Source: CAUZIR01 sp034421295
GTDB taxonomy: Bacteria > Chloroflexota > Dehalococcoidia > Lucifugimonadales > UBA2962
NCBI GenBank assembly: GCA_034421295.1
Contig: DAOUKM010000012.1
Coordinates: 124,001 to 188,000, forward strand
Direction of reading: 5' to 3'
DNA: 64,000 nucleotides
A program made the translations under genes and the position numbers. Shown here piece by piece: positions 14,463 to 25,489 of this stretch; positions within the stretch are counted from its first letter, which is position 1, and each line of letters opens with the position of its first letter. Below the pieces are notes generated by a model. That model was not told the origin of the DNA and did not search any database. It was given only the letters and a program-made list of their open reading frames with translations.

Positions 14463-16478
14463 CTAGACCGCCGCGGCCTCCTGCTCCTGGGTCTCTACGA
14501 TCCGGCCGGCCAGGTGGTCCGGCACGGGCTCCAGCCGTGCCAGCGTCAGCGTGAAGGTCCCCTGGCCCTGGGTCTGAGACCGCAGGTCCGTCGCGTACTG
14601 CAGGACCTCGGACTGGGGAACCTCGGCCTCGATCATCGTCGTGCCATCGCCCCGGGGCGTCATGCTCTGGATGCGGCCCCGGCGCCCATTGAGATCGCCC
14701 ATGATGTCTCCGGCAGCGTCGTCCGGAACCGTCACCGCAAGCATCATGATCGGCTCCAGGAGTATGGGATCGGCCGCCTTGATGCCCTTTTGCAGGGCCT
14801 GGGACCCGGCGATCTCGTAGCAGATGCCCGACGAATCGACCGGGTGGCTGCTGCCGTCCACGAGGGTGGTCTTGATGTCGACGACCGGGAAGCCGGCGAG
14901 CACGCCCTCGCCCATCGCCCTCGAGACGCCCTTTTCCACCGACGGGATGTACTCGCGGGGAACGGAGCCGCCGACGACCTTGGACTGGAACTCGAACCCT
15001 CCGCCCCTGGGCAGGGGCTCGATCTCCAGCCAGACGTGGCCGTACTGGCCGTGACCGCCGGACTGCTTTTTGTGCTTGTGCTCCACCCTCGAGGTGGATC
15101 GGATGGTCTCCTTGTAGGCCACCCTGGGCACTGCGAGATCGACGGAGACGGCGAACTTGCGGTCCATCTTCTCCATCGCCACCAGGATATGCATGTCGCC
15201 GAGCCCTGCGATCAGGAGTTCGCCGGTGTCCGGCTGGCGCTCGACCCTCAGCGTAGGATCCTCCTCGGCGATGCGGGCCAGGGCACTGGTGAGCTTGTCC
15301 ACGTCGGTCTTGGCCGTGGGACGGACCGCCATCGTGTAGACCGGGTCCGGGAAGGTCAGGCCATCCAGGACGACCGGGCCATCCTTGTCGGTAAGCGTGT
15401 GTCCGGTCTCGACGGAGCTGAGCTTGGAGACCGCCCCGATGTCGCCCGGACCGAACTCTGTGACCGCCTCGGTGTCCTTGCCCGTAACGACGAACACCTG
15501 GCCGACCCGTTCACTCTGGCCGGGCGCCGCGTTCCAGACCTGAGAGTCGCCGCGGAAGGTGCCGGACATGACCCTGAAGTAGGAGAGCTTGCCCACGAAC
15601 GGGTCCGCGGTGGTCTTAAACACCAGGGCCGCCAGCGCGTCGCCCGCCTCGCCCCTCTCATCCGCCCTATGCCCGCCCGCATCGGCCGGAGACGGACAGA
15701 GGGAGACCAGCGCCCCGGTCAGCTCCGCGACTCCGACGCCCGCAGCGGCCGATCCGAACAGGACGGGAATCACGGTGCCATCGGCAACCGCGCTCCTGAG
15801 ACCTGACGAAACCTCCTCCGGGGTGAGTTCCTCGCCCTCCAGGTACTTGGTCGCCAGGTCGTCGTCGCTCTCTGCGACCGCCTCTACCAGCCTCTCGTAG
15901 GCCGCCTCGGCGCGATCGGCCGCCTCCGTCGGCGGGTCCTTGGAGAGTACGTCGTGGACACCCGCAAACGACGTGCCGTCCCATACCGGCACGTTCAGGG
16001 CCACGCTTTCCCTGCCGAAGGCCTCCGTTATCGATTCCATGGCGCGGTCGAAGTCGGTGTTCTCGCGGTCCATCTTGTTGACGAAGATCAGCCGCGGCAG
16101 GCCCGCCTCACTCGCCATGTGCCAGGTCTGCAGGGTCCCGACCTCAACGCCAGCCGGCGCGGACACCACCTCCACCACGGCGTCGGCGACCCGGAGCGCA
16201 GAGACCACGCCGCCCCTAAAGTCCGCGAACCCCGGCGTATCGAGGATGTTGAGCTTGTGGCCCGCAGTCTTTACCGGGATCACCGACATCTGGACGCTCG
16301 CGGTCCTCTTGATCTCCTCGGGCTCGTAGTCGGAGACCGTCGTTCCCTCGTCCGTGCTGCCGAGCCGGGACGTCTGGCCGGCGGCGAAGAGCATCGCCTC
16401 GGCGATCATCGTCTTGCCCGCACCGCCATGCGATACCAGGGCAACATTGCGCAGCTTGTCAGAGCCGAACTCGGCCAT
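14463..16478 (-). CDS. EF-G-like translation GTPase (EF-G2 type)
   Basis: 671-residue EF-G paralogue. G1 is VSHGGAGKT (residues about 16-24), G3 DTPGF, G4 NKMD, followed by domain II (VFKTTADPFVGKLSYFRVMSG), domain III, domain IV (KKQSGGHGQYGHVWLEIEP, DGSSHPVDSS) and domain V. The GGAGKT loop and DTPGF, in place of AHIDAGKT and DTPGH, mark the EF-G2 group. The catalytic switch-II His is therefore Phe, implying weak or altered GTPase chemistry. The ATG at 16478 is preceded by GAGGAGCGAGG. A canonical fusA presumably lies elsewhere. Confidence 0.9.
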   Translation of the reverse strand: MAEFGSDKLRNVALVSHGGAGKTMIAEAMLFAAGQTSRLGSTDEGTTVSDYEPEEIKRTASVQMSVIPVKTAGHKLNILDTPGFADFRGGVVSALRVADAVVEVVSAPAGVEVGTLQTWHMASEAGLPRLIFVNKMDRENTDFDRAMESITEAFGRESVALNVPVWDGTSFAGVHDVLSKDPPTEAADRAEAAYERLVEAVAESDDDLATKYLEGEELTPEEVSSGLRSAVADGTVIPVLFGSAAAGVGVAELTGALVSLCPSPADAGGHRADERGEAGDALAALVFKTTADPFVGKLSYFRVMSGTFRGDSQVWNAAPGQSERVGQVFVVTGKDTEAVTEFGPGDIGAVSKLSSVETGHTLTDKDGPVVLDGLTFPDPVYTMAVRPTAKTDVDKLTSALARIAEEDPTLRVERQPDTGELLIAGLGDMHILVAMEKMDRKFAVSVDLAVPRVAYKETIRSTSRVEHKHKKQSGGHGQYGHVWLEIEPLPRGGGFEFQSKVVGGSVPREYIPSVEKGVSRAMGEGVLAGFPVVDIKTTLVDGSSHPVDSSGICYEIAGSQALQKGIKAADPILLEPIMMLAVTVPDDAAGDIMGDLNGRRGRIQSMTPRGDGTTMIEAEVPQSEVLQYATDLRSQTQGQGTFTLTLARLEPVPDHLAGRIVETQEQEAAAV

Positions 16479-16624
16479 CCTCGCTCCTCCTCTGTCTAGT
16501 ACCCGCGCGCCCCGGCGCACCGCCTACGAGGGGCAGGGCGCGGGCCGGCACATTGTAAAGGCGGCCCCCGAGGGGTGCAATCGGCCGCTTGCGGTTCCCA
16601 CGGCCCGAAGGGGACAATTGACGG

Positions 16625-17281
16625 ATGTCGACACAGACCATCGGATTTGTGGGCGGCACCGGGCCGGAGGGCCGGGGCCTTGCGCTCAGATTCGCCCTGG
16701 CCGGGCGGAGCGTCATGATCGGGTCCCGCCAGCGCGAGCGGGCGACCGAAGCGGTGGCCAAGATCGCCGGCAAGGTTCCCGAAGGCTCGGTTGCCGGGGC
16801 CCTCAACGACGAGGTCGCAGCCGCATCCGACGTCGTGTTCATCGCGGTCCCCTACCAGGGCCAGCGCCCAACGCTGGAATCGATCGGTCCCAGCCTCGCG
16901 GGTAGGCTCGTCATAACCGTCGTCGCCCCCTTAGCCTTCGATGGAGGGGCCGCCACGGCGGTGCGGGTGCCCGAGGGCTCTGCGGCTCTGCAGGCGGCAC
17001 AGATCCTTCCGGACTCGCGGGTAGCGGCCGCCTTCCACAACCTGTCAGCGTTGGACCTGCTCAGGCCGGACAGATCCGTCGACTCCGACGTTTTCGTATT
17101 CTCTGATGACGAGGGCGCAAGGTCCGAGGTCGCGGACCTTACGGGCCTCATACCCGGAGCAAGGGCGATCGACGGAGGCGGACTTGTGAACGCACGCTAC
17201 GCCGAGGACCTGACCGCCCTGCTGCTGAACGTCAACCGCATTTACAAGGCGCACGCCTCCATCCGCTTAACGGGCCTTTAG
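16625..17281 (+). CDS. npdG: NADPH-dependent F420 reductase
   Basis: 218-residue Rossmann protein resembling F420H2:NADP+ oxidoreductase, which passes hydride between coenzyme F420 and NADP. The N-terminus TIGFVGGTGPEGRGLALRFA is the dinucleotide fold typical of NpdG, followed by VMIGSRQRERA (basic residues for the NADP phosphate) and VVFIAVPYQGQ. The C-terminal DGGGLVNARYAEDLTALLLN closes the family pattern. It implies that this organism uses F420, consistent with the two luciferase-like oxidoreductases at 57-59 kb. Confidence 0.88.
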   Translation: MSTQTIGFVGGTGPEGRGLALRFALAGRSVMIGSRQRERATEAVAKIAGKVPEGSVAGALNDEVAAASDVVFIAVPYQGQRPTLESIGPSLAGRLVITVVAPLAFDGGAATAVRVPEGSAALQAAQILPDSRVAAAFHNLSALDLLRPDRSVDSDVFVFSDDEGARSEVADLTGLIPGARAIDGGGLVNARYAEDLTALLLNVNRIYKAHASIRLTGL

Positions 17282-17295
17282 CCCGACACGCAGCT

Positions 17296-18696
17296 ATGAA
17301 CAGAGCGATCCTCACGGCCGGACTCGCCGTCCTCGCGGCGACCCTCCTCGCCGCGGCCCCGCCCGGTGAAGGAGATGCGGCCGACTCACAGAGCCCCGGC
17401 GTCGACACGCCGGCCGCGATACGCATCGTCTCCTCGGACCACAGGGTGCTGTTCCCGAGCCACATCCAGTTCACGCTGAGGGCCGAATCGGACGACCCGA
17501 TAACGGGCATCTCCATCCACTACCGCCTCGGCGACCGCCCTTACTACGTCTACGGCTACCCCGTCTTCGATCCGGGAACCGCCGTCACGGCCACCTTCAT
17601 CGTCAACAGCGACCGCGCCGCCTACCTGCCGAGCGGCCTGGACATCGAGTACCACTACCGCATCGAGAACGCGTCGGGGCGCTCCCTAAGGTCCGACAGC
17701 TACCGCATGACCTACCTTGACCCCAGGTTCGACTGGCAGTCGATGAAGCTGGAGTCCATCGAGGTGCTCTGGCATGACCGCCCGCGCGCCGAGGTCGAGG
17801 CCGCCGCCGCGGAGGTCGACCGCCGGCTCGCCGGGGTCCGGCGGGTGCTGGGACTGGAATCTGCGCCCGTGATGCGCGCCGTCATCGTCAACGGCCGCGA
17901 AGAGGCCGCCCGCAGCTTTGCGCCGATCAGCAGGGCGGCCTCCGAGAGCCACCTGTACGCAGGATTCGCCTACGTCGATTTCGACCTTTTCCTGCTGGCC
18001 GGGGTCGGCATCAGGGGCATGATGCACGAGATGGCCCACCTGCTGCTCGACGAGGCGATAGCCTCCCCGCTCGGCAGGGTCCCGGCCTGGTACAACGAGG
18101 GCCTTGCGATGTACTTCGAACCGGGCTCGCCGGGCACCGACCCCGCCGTCCTTTCGGCGGCGCGGACCGGGTCTCTGCTCACGCTGTCCACGATGCGCGG
18201 CCAGCCCGGGCGACCCGGCGACGTAAGGCTCTTTTACGCCCAGGCCCGGAGCCTGGTCGCCTACATGATCGAGGCCTACGGCGAGGAGAAGGTGACCGAG
18301 GTGATCGCGGAGATCAGCGCGGGCACCCGGTTCGAGGACGCGATCAGGCTCGCCTACGGCAACGGTCCCCTTCAGATCGAGGACGAGTGGCGGGCATCGA
18401 TAGGTGCGCCCCCGATCGCAGAGGGCCGCTCGGCCGGCACCGATCCCGCGGCGGCCCCTACGCCGCCCGGCGGGCCTGCCGAGCGCCCGGAGCCGGACCG
18501 CGAGTCCGACCAGTACGAGCCGTCCCTTCGCGCCGACCCGGGCACCTTCGGAACCTCCCTGCTGCTCGCCCTTGCGGCCTCCTTCGCGGCGGCGGTGGCC
18601 GGTGGCGGCTGGCTGCTGCGCCGCCGGCGCTCCGCCCGCCGGTCGGCTGGTCAGGAGCCCGAGGGTTTCGACCCGCGCTACGACACGCCCCCCTAG
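17296..18696 (+). CDS. Membrane-anchored peptidase MA-like metalloprotease
   Basis: 466-residue exported protein. A signal peptide (residues 1-29, LTAGLAVLAATLLAAAP) leads into a beta-rich domain (about 45-150), then a gluzincin-like domain with HEMAH at residues 244-248 and a downstream AWYNEGLAMYFE giving the third zinc ligand. A Pro/Glu-rich linker (about 375-410) precedes a C-terminal hydrophobic helix and RRRRS, so the protease domain should face outward and be anchored at the C-terminus. Substrate unknown. It begins 14 bp after npdG. Confidence 0.82.
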   Translation: MNRAILTAGLAVLAATLLAAAPPGEGDAADSQSPGVDTPAAIRIVSSDHRVLFPSHIQFTLRAESDDPITGISIHYRLGDRPYYVYGYPVFDPGTAVTATFIVNSDRAAYLPSGLDIEYHYRIENASGRSLRSDSYRMTYLDPRFDWQSMKLESIEVLWHDRPRAEVEAAAAEVDRRLAGVRRVLGLESAPVMRAVIVNGREEAARSFAPISRAASESHLYAGFAYVDFDLFLLAGVGIRGMMHEMAHLLLDEAIASPLGRVPAWYNEGLAMYFEPGSPGTDPAVLSAARTGSLLTLSTMRGQPGRPGDVRLFYAQARSLVAYMIEAYGEEKVTEVIAEISAGTRFEDAIRLAYGNGPLQIEDEWRASIGAPPIAEGRSAGTDPAAAPTPPGGPAERPEPDRESDQYEPSLRADPGTFGTSLLLALAASFAAAVAGGGWLLRRRRSARRSAGQEPEGFDPRYDTPP

Positions 18697-18756
18697 CGGC
18701 CCCGGGGACCCGCCGCCCGATTGTGGCGGCGACCCGCCGAGCCTAGAATGGCGCGG

Positions 18757-19521
18757 ATGAAGCTCCGCGTTCTGGGCGTCCACAACATGGAGAGCGAGGC
18801 AACCCGGCTGGCCAGCTACCTGATCGACGACGTGCTCGCCCTGGACGCAGGCTCGATCTCGCGCTCACTCACCTTCGAGGAGCAGCGCCGGATAGGCGCC
18901 GTCCTGATCACCCACGAACACAACGATCACGTGCGGGACCTGCCGTCTCTCAGACACAGCCTTGCCGCCGCCGGCGCCTCGTTCGACGTCTACGGCCTAG
19001 CCGAGACGCTCGAGTCCATCGTCGGCCGATACATACCGGACCCCGGGTCGGCGGGCGCCCCCGCCGGTCCCACGGCCCGACCGGTAAGCGAAGGTGAGAC
19101 CTTCATAGTGGGCGCGCACAGCGTGCGGGCCTTCAGGATGCGCCACAGCGTGCCGTGCGCCGGCTACGGGGTCTCGGACGGAACGGCATGCCTGTTCTAC
19201 ACCGGCGACACGGGCCCCGGGCTCGGGGACGTCTGGAGGCGGATCGAGCCCGACGCCCTTCTCACCGAGGTCACCTTCGGCAACGACAACCAGGAGGCCG
19301 CCGTAGAGCTGGGCCATATGACCCCCCGGCTCCTCGAGGCAGAGCTCGCGGCGTTTCGCGAGGCGCGAGGATACCTGCCAAAGGTCATCGTCACCCACAT
19401 GAACCCGCCGTGGGAGGCGGCCGTGCGCAGCGAGATCGCCGCCATGGCCGCCGGTCTCGGAACCGAGGTCATGGTCGCAAGCGCCGGCCAGACGCTTGAG
19501 ATACGGCCGGCAGGGGGGTAG
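18757..19521 (+). CDS. MBL-fold metal-dependent hydrolase
   Basis: 254-residue metallo-beta-lactamase fold protein. The metal-binding HEHNDH (around residue 53-58) follows VLITHE; further ligands are the His in MRHSVPCAGYG, Asp in YTGDTGPGLGDVW and the late VTHMNPPWE. The architecture resembles class II 3',5'-cyclic-nucleotide phosphodiesterases and related hydrolases, but the substrate cannot be read from sequence. ATG 18757 is preferred because KLRVLGVHN is the typical first strand; ATG 18748 adds three residues. It is four bases upstream of the deacetylase gene, so the two are likely coexpressed. Confidence 0.82.
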   Translation: MKLRVLGVHNMESEATRLASYLIDDVLALDAGSISRSLTFEEQRRIGAVLITHEHNDHVRDLPSLRHSLAAAGASFDVYGLAETLESIVGRYIPDPGSAGAPAGPTARPVSEGETFIVGAHSVRAFRMRHSVPCAGYGVSDGTACLFYTGDTGPGLGDVWRRIEPDALLTEVTFGNDNQEAAVELGHMTPRLLEAELAAFREARGYLPKVIVTHMNPPWEAAVRSEIAAMAAGLGTEVMVASAGQTLEIRPAGG

Positions 19522-19525
19522 GTCG

Positions 19526-20659
19526 ATGTCGGTCCGCCGGGCGGCCTTTATCTACTCGGACTCGCTGACCAGGCACGTTCTATCGGACGAGCACCCGATG
19601 AAGCCGGTGCGCCTTCGCTACACCTACGAGCTGCTCTGCGCGTATGGAGCATTCGAGCCCGAGGCCGCGGTGCTCGTAGAGCCCCGGCCGGCCACCGATC
19701 GGGAGATAGGCACCTATCACACCCCGCAATACATAGAGGCGGTCAAGAGCTACGGCCGTGGAGAGATCCCGGCGAGCGCTCACCTTTACAACTTCGGACC
19801 CGGCGACAACCCGGCCTATGAGGGCGTCTACGAGGCGGCCGCCATGTCTACGGGCGCCTCGATGGTCGGCGCCGAGCTCCTCATCGACGAGCGGGTCGAT
19901 GCCGCCATCAGCATCTCCGGCGGCCTGCACCACGCCATGCCGGGCTATGCATACGGCTTCTGCGTCTTCAACGACCCTGTCGTCGCCATCAAGGCGATGG
20001 TGGCAAGGGGCATGCGAGTGGCGTATGTCGACATCGACTGCCACCACGGCGACGGGGTGCAGAACGCCTTCTACGACACCGACCGCGTGCTGACGATCTC
20101 GCTCCACGAGTCGGGCGCATACCTGTTCCCGGGCACCGGCTGGGCCCAGGAGACCGGTGCGGGCGTCGGCCGCGGCTATTCGGTCAACCTCCCCCTGTTT
20201 CCCTACACGACCCCCGACACCTACCTGTGGTGCTTTGAGCAGGTCGTCCCGCCCCTGCTCGAGAGGTTCGCACCGGACGTGCTGGTCACCCAGCTGGGCA
20301 TCGACACTCACTTCAGGGACCCGATCACCCACCTGGCCCAGACCGTACAGGGGTTTTCCGACGTGCTGCGGGCCTTCTCTGCGATGCCGTATCGCTGGCT
20401 GGCCCTTGGTGGGGGCGGCTACGACCTGCAGGCCGTTGCCCGCTGCTGGGCGCAGGCCTTTGCCATAATGTCCGGCCAGGAACTCCCGCCGACCATCCCC
20501 GCGCCCTACGCCGAGCGCTATGGCGTAAGCTCCATGCTCGACCCGGACGACCTTCCCATAGGCGACGACATGCGGCGCCAGGCGCGCAGCTACGGCGAGT
20601 CCGGGGTCCAGGCACTGCACTCGCTGATCTTCCCGATGCACGGCATCCGGTCCGCCTAG
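19526..20659 (+). CDS. Histone deacetylase family protein (AcuC-like)
   Basis: 377-residue arginase/deacetylase-fold amidohydrolase. It shows SDEHPMKPVRL near the N-terminus, the active-site GGLHHAMPGYAYGFCVFND, the zinc-binding DIDCHHGDGVQNAFY and QLGIDTH with the third ligand Asp. Length and order match bacterial AcuC-type deacetylases, which in Bacillus remove acetyl groups from acetyl-CoA synthetase. The ATG at 19526 follows GGGGGGTAGG. The neighbouring MBL hydrolase ends four bases upstream. Acetylated protein or polyamine substrates are both possible. Confidence 0.88.
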   Translation: MSVRRAAFIYSDSLTRHVLSDEHPMKPVRLRYTYELLCAYGAFEPEAAVLVEPRPATDREIGTYHTPQYIEAVKSYGRGEIPASAHLYNFGPGDNPAYEGVYEAAAMSTGASMVGAELLIDERVDAAISISGGLHHAMPGYAYGFCVFNDPVVAIKAMVARGMRVAYVDIDCHHGDGVQNAFYDTDRVLTISLHESGAYLFPGTGWAQETGAGVGRGYSVNLPLFPYTTPDTYLWCFEQVVPPLLERFAPDVLVTQLGIDTHFRDPITHLAQTVQGFSDVLRAFSAMPYRWLALGGGGYDLQAVARCWAQAFAIMSGQELPPTIPAPYAERYGVSSMLDPDDLPIGDDMRRQARSYGESGVQALHSLIFPMHGIRSA

Positions 20660-20730
20660 GGCCGGGCCCGCCGCCGCACGCGGCGGCATTGTGTCAACAT
20701 AGCGGGTATCCACATGTCCGGGGGTGAGAC

Positions 20731-22395
20731 GTGGCAAAGGTAACTGGCGCACAGCTGATATCGAGGTCTCTGTCGGAGTGGGGCGTGGATACCGCCTTCG
20801 CCATCGCTGGCGATCACACCCTGCCCCTGATGGACCGCATGGCGGGGGACGGGTTCCGCTTCATAGACGCAAGGCACGAGCAGGGAGCCGTCGACATGGC
20901 CAACGCCTGGGGGCGGATACGCGGCATCGGTGTCTCGATGTTCACCACCCCGGGCCACGCAAACGCCATACCCGGCCTGACCTTCGCCCACCAGCTCGAG
21001 TCGCCCCTGGTGAATATATCCGGGAGCGCCGCTCGGCCGCGCCTGGGCCAGTGGGCCGCCCAGGAGCTAGACCAGATTGGAATGGCGGCCCCGGTCACCA
21101 AGTCCTCGATCATGGTGTGGGACCCCGTGCGCATACCGGAGCTGATCTCCCGCGCATTCCGGACGGCCACGTCGGGCAGGCGCGGTCCGGTGCACCTGAC
21201 CATACCCGTGGACGTTCAGACTGCCGAGGTCGACGAGGCGACCGTCCGGGCTCATCCCCCGTCGCTGCACGGACCGCCGGCCGCGTCCGTGGCAGATCCA
21301 GGGGACATCGAGGCGACGCTCGACCTTCTGGGTGCGGCGAGCCGCCCGGTCATCGTCGCGGGCAACGGTGCCTGGACCATAGGCCAGGGCGAACTGGACA
21401 GGCTGGCCGAGGTGACACGGATCCCGGTGCTGACCGAGGAGGCGGCGCGGGGGGTGATAGCCGACGATCACCCGTACTGCTTCGGCATAGCCGATCCGCG
21501 AGTCGTCGAGGCGGCCAAGCTCATAGGGACGGCCGACGCCGTACTGCTACTGGGGAAAAAGCTCGATTTCACCCTCGAGTTCGGCGAGCCCCCCGGCATC
21601 GCGGCGGACGCCTCAATTGCCCAGGTCGACCCGGAACCGTCGGTGATCGGCCGCACGCGCGGCGTCGATATCGGGATAGCGGCCGACCCGCGGGCGGTGG
21701 TCACCCAGCTCACCTCCGCCGCCGAGGGCCGCAGCTGGAGGGAGGGAGGCCTGGTGGCCGAGCTGCGAGACAGCGTCGCCCGACAGCGGGGCGAGCTGGC
21801 CGCCCTTGCGGACGACGGCCCCGGGATACACACGATGAAGATCCACACCTCCGTAGAGCCCCTGCTGGACGACGACTCGGCGGTGGTACTGGAGGGGGCG
21901 GACGTCGGCTTCTACGGGGCCGCATACCTGCCCGCAGTGCGCAAGGACCGCTGGTTCACGAACGGCGTGATGGGCATGCTCGGGTGGGCGATTCCCTTCG
22001 GCATAGGCGCCCAGGCGGCCCTGCCCGACTCGCGGGTCGTGGTGATGGCAGGCGACGGCTCGTTCGGCTTTAACGGCTTTGAGCTCGACACCGCAGTCCG
22101 CCACCGCATCCCGGTCGTGATCGTGGTGGGCAACGACTCGGTATGGGGAATCGACTACCACCAGCAGGTAAAGTTCTTCGGCCGCTCGATCGCCACCGAG
22201 CTCAGGCCGGGAACCCGCTACGACCTGGTGGCCGAGGCGCTGGGCGCGCGTGGAGAGTACGTCGAGGAGGCCGGCGACGTAGGTCCCGCCCTAAGGCGCG
22301 CCCTAGACTCCGACATCCCCTCGGTGGTCAACGTGCGGACGAGTCCCTCGCCCAGCCCGCTGACGCAGTGGGTGCTGGACACCAAGCAGTACTAG
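20731..22395 (+). CDS. Thiamine-diphosphate-dependent enzyme (acetolactate synthase-like)
   Basis: 554-residue ThDP enzyme with the three-domain POX/AHAS layout. The activating Glu50 is in DARHEQGAV; the middle domain is around residues 190-320; the ThDP/Mg motif is AGDGSFGFNGFELDTA, closed by VVGNDSVWG (NDSxxG instead of the usual NNxxxG). Catalytic specificity (acetolactate synthase, benzoylformate decarboxylase or oxalyl-CoA-decarboxylase-like) is not determined; no regulatory subunit gene ilvH/ilvN follows, which argues against a dedicated branched-chain synthase. It starts with GTG and converges on dnaK. Confidence 0.85.
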   Translation: MAKVTGAQLISRSLSEWGVDTAFAIAGDHTLPLMDRMAGDGFRFIDARHEQGAVDMANAWGRIRGIGVSMFTTPGHANAIPGLTFAHQLESPLVNISGSAARPRLGQWAAQELDQIGMAAPVTKSSIMVWDPVRIPELISRAFRTATSGRRGPVHLTIPVDVQTAEVDEATVRAHPPSLHGPPAASVADPGDIEATLDLLGAASRPVIVAGNGAWTIGQGELDRLAEVTRIPVLTEEAARGVIADDHPYCFGIADPRVVEAAKLIGTADAVLLLGKKLDFTLEFGEPPGIAADASIAQVDPEPSVIGRTRGVDIGIAADPRAVVTQLTSAAEGRSWREGGLVAELRDSVARQRGELAALADDGPGIHTMKIHTSVEPLLDDDSAVVLEGADVGFYGAAYLPAVRKDRWFTNGVMGMLGWAIPFGIGAQAALPDSRVVVMAGDGSFGFNGFELDTAVRHRIPVVIVVGNDSVWGIDYHQQVKFFGRSIATELRPGTRYDLVAEALGARGEYVEEAGDVGPALRRALDSDIPSVVNVRTSPSPSPLTQWVLDTKQY

Positions 22396-22411
22396 GCCAG
22401 CGCCCGGTCGG

Positions 22412-24313
<1,902 letters not shown>

Positions 24314-24398
24314 TTCGCTATATGCTCCTGTGGATTGTTCTCATCGAGACGCCGCCTCGCGCTCGAAATCTGCCTTTCTTTCTCGGGTTCGAGCGCGG

Positions 24399-24950
24399 CT
24401 AGCCGGCGTCCTCAGGCGACTTTGACACCGTCACCTGGGCGGCACGCAGCACCCGGCCGTTGTGCCTGTAGCCATTCCTTATGACCGACATCACCCGGCC
24501 CGGCTCGACTTCGCCGGTCTCCTCGAAGAAGACCGCCTCGTGCTCGGCCGGCTCAAAGGGCTTGCCGCCGGCCTCTATGGGCGTGACGCCCTCGGTCTCC
24601 AGAAGGTGGTCGATGCCGCGCCGCACGAGGTCCAGGCCCTCTTTCCAACCGGGCGCGACCGCGTCCTCCGGGACCATCTGAAGGGCGCGCCCGAAGTCGT
24701 CGGCAACGGCCAGGACCTTCAGGATCACCTGGGACTGACCGAATTTCCTGACCTCCTCCCGCTCGTCGGCGGCCCTCTTCCTGTAGTTCTCAAGATCGGC
24801 CTGCGCGCGCTGGGCGAGCGCTCTGAACTGGTCCTTTTCCCTGATCGCCTCTTCCAGGACGGCGGAGTCGACCTGCTCGGTCCCTGCGCCGTCCTGTTCT
24901 CCTCCCGTCCCGTTCTCGCCGTCTTCCAGCTGCCTTTCCAATTCGCTCAT
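24399..24950 (-). CDS. grpE: Nucleotide exchange factor GrpE
   Basis: 183-residue GrpE, the ADP-release factor for DnaK. A charged N-terminal region precedes a long helix (about residues 35-90: REKDQFRALAQRAQADLENY, then KRAADEREE) and the C-terminal beta domain with HEAVFFEETGEVEPGRVMSV and GYRHNGRVLRAAQVTVSK, the classical GrpE signature. Its ATG at 24950 is 29 bp after the hspR stop. Confidence 0.97.
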   Translation of the reverse strand: MSELERQLEDGENGTGGEQDGAGTEQVDSAVLEEAIREKDQFRALAQRAQADLENYRKRAADEREEVRKFGQSQVILKVLAVADDFGRALQMVPEDAVAPGWKEGLDLVRRGIDHLLETEGVTPIEAGGKPFEPAEHEAVFFEETGEVEPGRVMSVIRNGYRHNGRVLRAAQVTVSKSPEDAG

Positions 24951-24979
24951 AGCATTACGCTCCGCCCTCCGAGGGGGGC

Positions 24980-25357
24980 CTACCTCGTGCCCACCCCGAG
25001 CATCTGAAACATCTCCCCGAGGCTCTCGTCGACAACGCGTTTAAGCTCGACCCTGCCGCGGGTTCCTGCGACCTGGGCCTCGACCCGCAGCTCGAGCAGT
25101 CTGTTGAAGATCGCCAGCACCAGCTCGACACCGGACAGGTTGAGACCCAGGTCGCCCACCAGGTGCTTTATCAGCCGCAGACGGGCGAGATCCTCCTCGG
25201 AGTAGAGCCTGAGCATCCCTCCGGTCCGGAAGGGGGACACAAGGCCGATCCGCTCGTACTTGCGCAGGGTCTGGGGATGCATCTCAACGATGCGTGCGGC
25301 GACGCTGATGATGTACACGCCGTCGCTGCCGGTATGGTAATCGGTCGGACTTCTCAC
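24980..25357 (-). CDS. hspR: HspR-type MerR-family heat-shock repressor
   Basis: 125-residue MerR-family DNA-binding protein. The winged helix region VYIISVAARIVEMHPQTLRK with YERIGLVSPFRTGG and YSEEDLARLRLIKHL is very close to HspR, the repressor of dnaK operons in Actinobacteria and others; a coiled-coil tail follows. It starts at GTG 25357 after a GAGGA ribosome site. As first gene of the operon it should repress its own promoter, which carries a HAIR-like palindrome. In the best-known operons hspR is last, so this order is unusual. Confidence 0.92.
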   Translation of the reverse strand: MRSPTDYHTGSDGVYIISVAARIVEMHPQTLRKYERIGLVSPFRTGGMLRLYSEEDLARLRLIKHLVGDLGLNLSGVELVLAIFNRLLELRVEAQVAGTRGRVELKRVVDESLGEMFQMLGVGTR

Positions 25358-25457
25358 CGGGTTCCTCAGCCTCCGTCGGCACCCTGCCGGGTACCTAACC
25401 TGCGCCGGGTGGCGCCGTTATAGATGTCGCCGACAGGGCCAATGAATCTACCGAAAA

Positions 25458-25487
25458 AGTATAGTAACTTGATACGATACGTGTCAA
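25458..25487 (-). promoter_or_regulatory. Promoter of hspR-grpE-dnaK
   Basis: On the minus strand a perfect TTGACA (25482-25487), an 18-bp spacer and TATACT (25458-25463, five of six to TATAAT). It is the strongest vegetative-type promoter in the window, about 95 bp upstream of the hspR GTG. Confidence 0.8.
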
Positions 25488-25488
25488 T
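25468..25488. promoter_or_regulatory. HAIR-like operator for HspR
   Basis: CTTGA (25468-25472) and TCAA (25484-25487) form inverted half-sites with the 11-bp TTGA-to-TCAA spacing of the HAIR consensus CTTGAGT-N7-ACTCAAG. The palindrome extends as TTGAtACG...CGTgTCAA. It overlaps the -35 element and spacer, as expected for a repressor site. Confidence 0.65.
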
Positions 25489-25489
25489 A

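Noticed and set aside
14514..15806. 430-codon frame antisense to the EF-G-like gene
   Set aside because: No domain; GC-rich shadow of a conserved gene.
20724..22073. Long frame of 449 codons overlapping the ThDP enzyme on the same strand
   Set aside because: It encodes Arg/Gly/His-rich low-complexity sequence typical of an alternative frame in GC-rich DNA, and the other frame is a complete enzyme.
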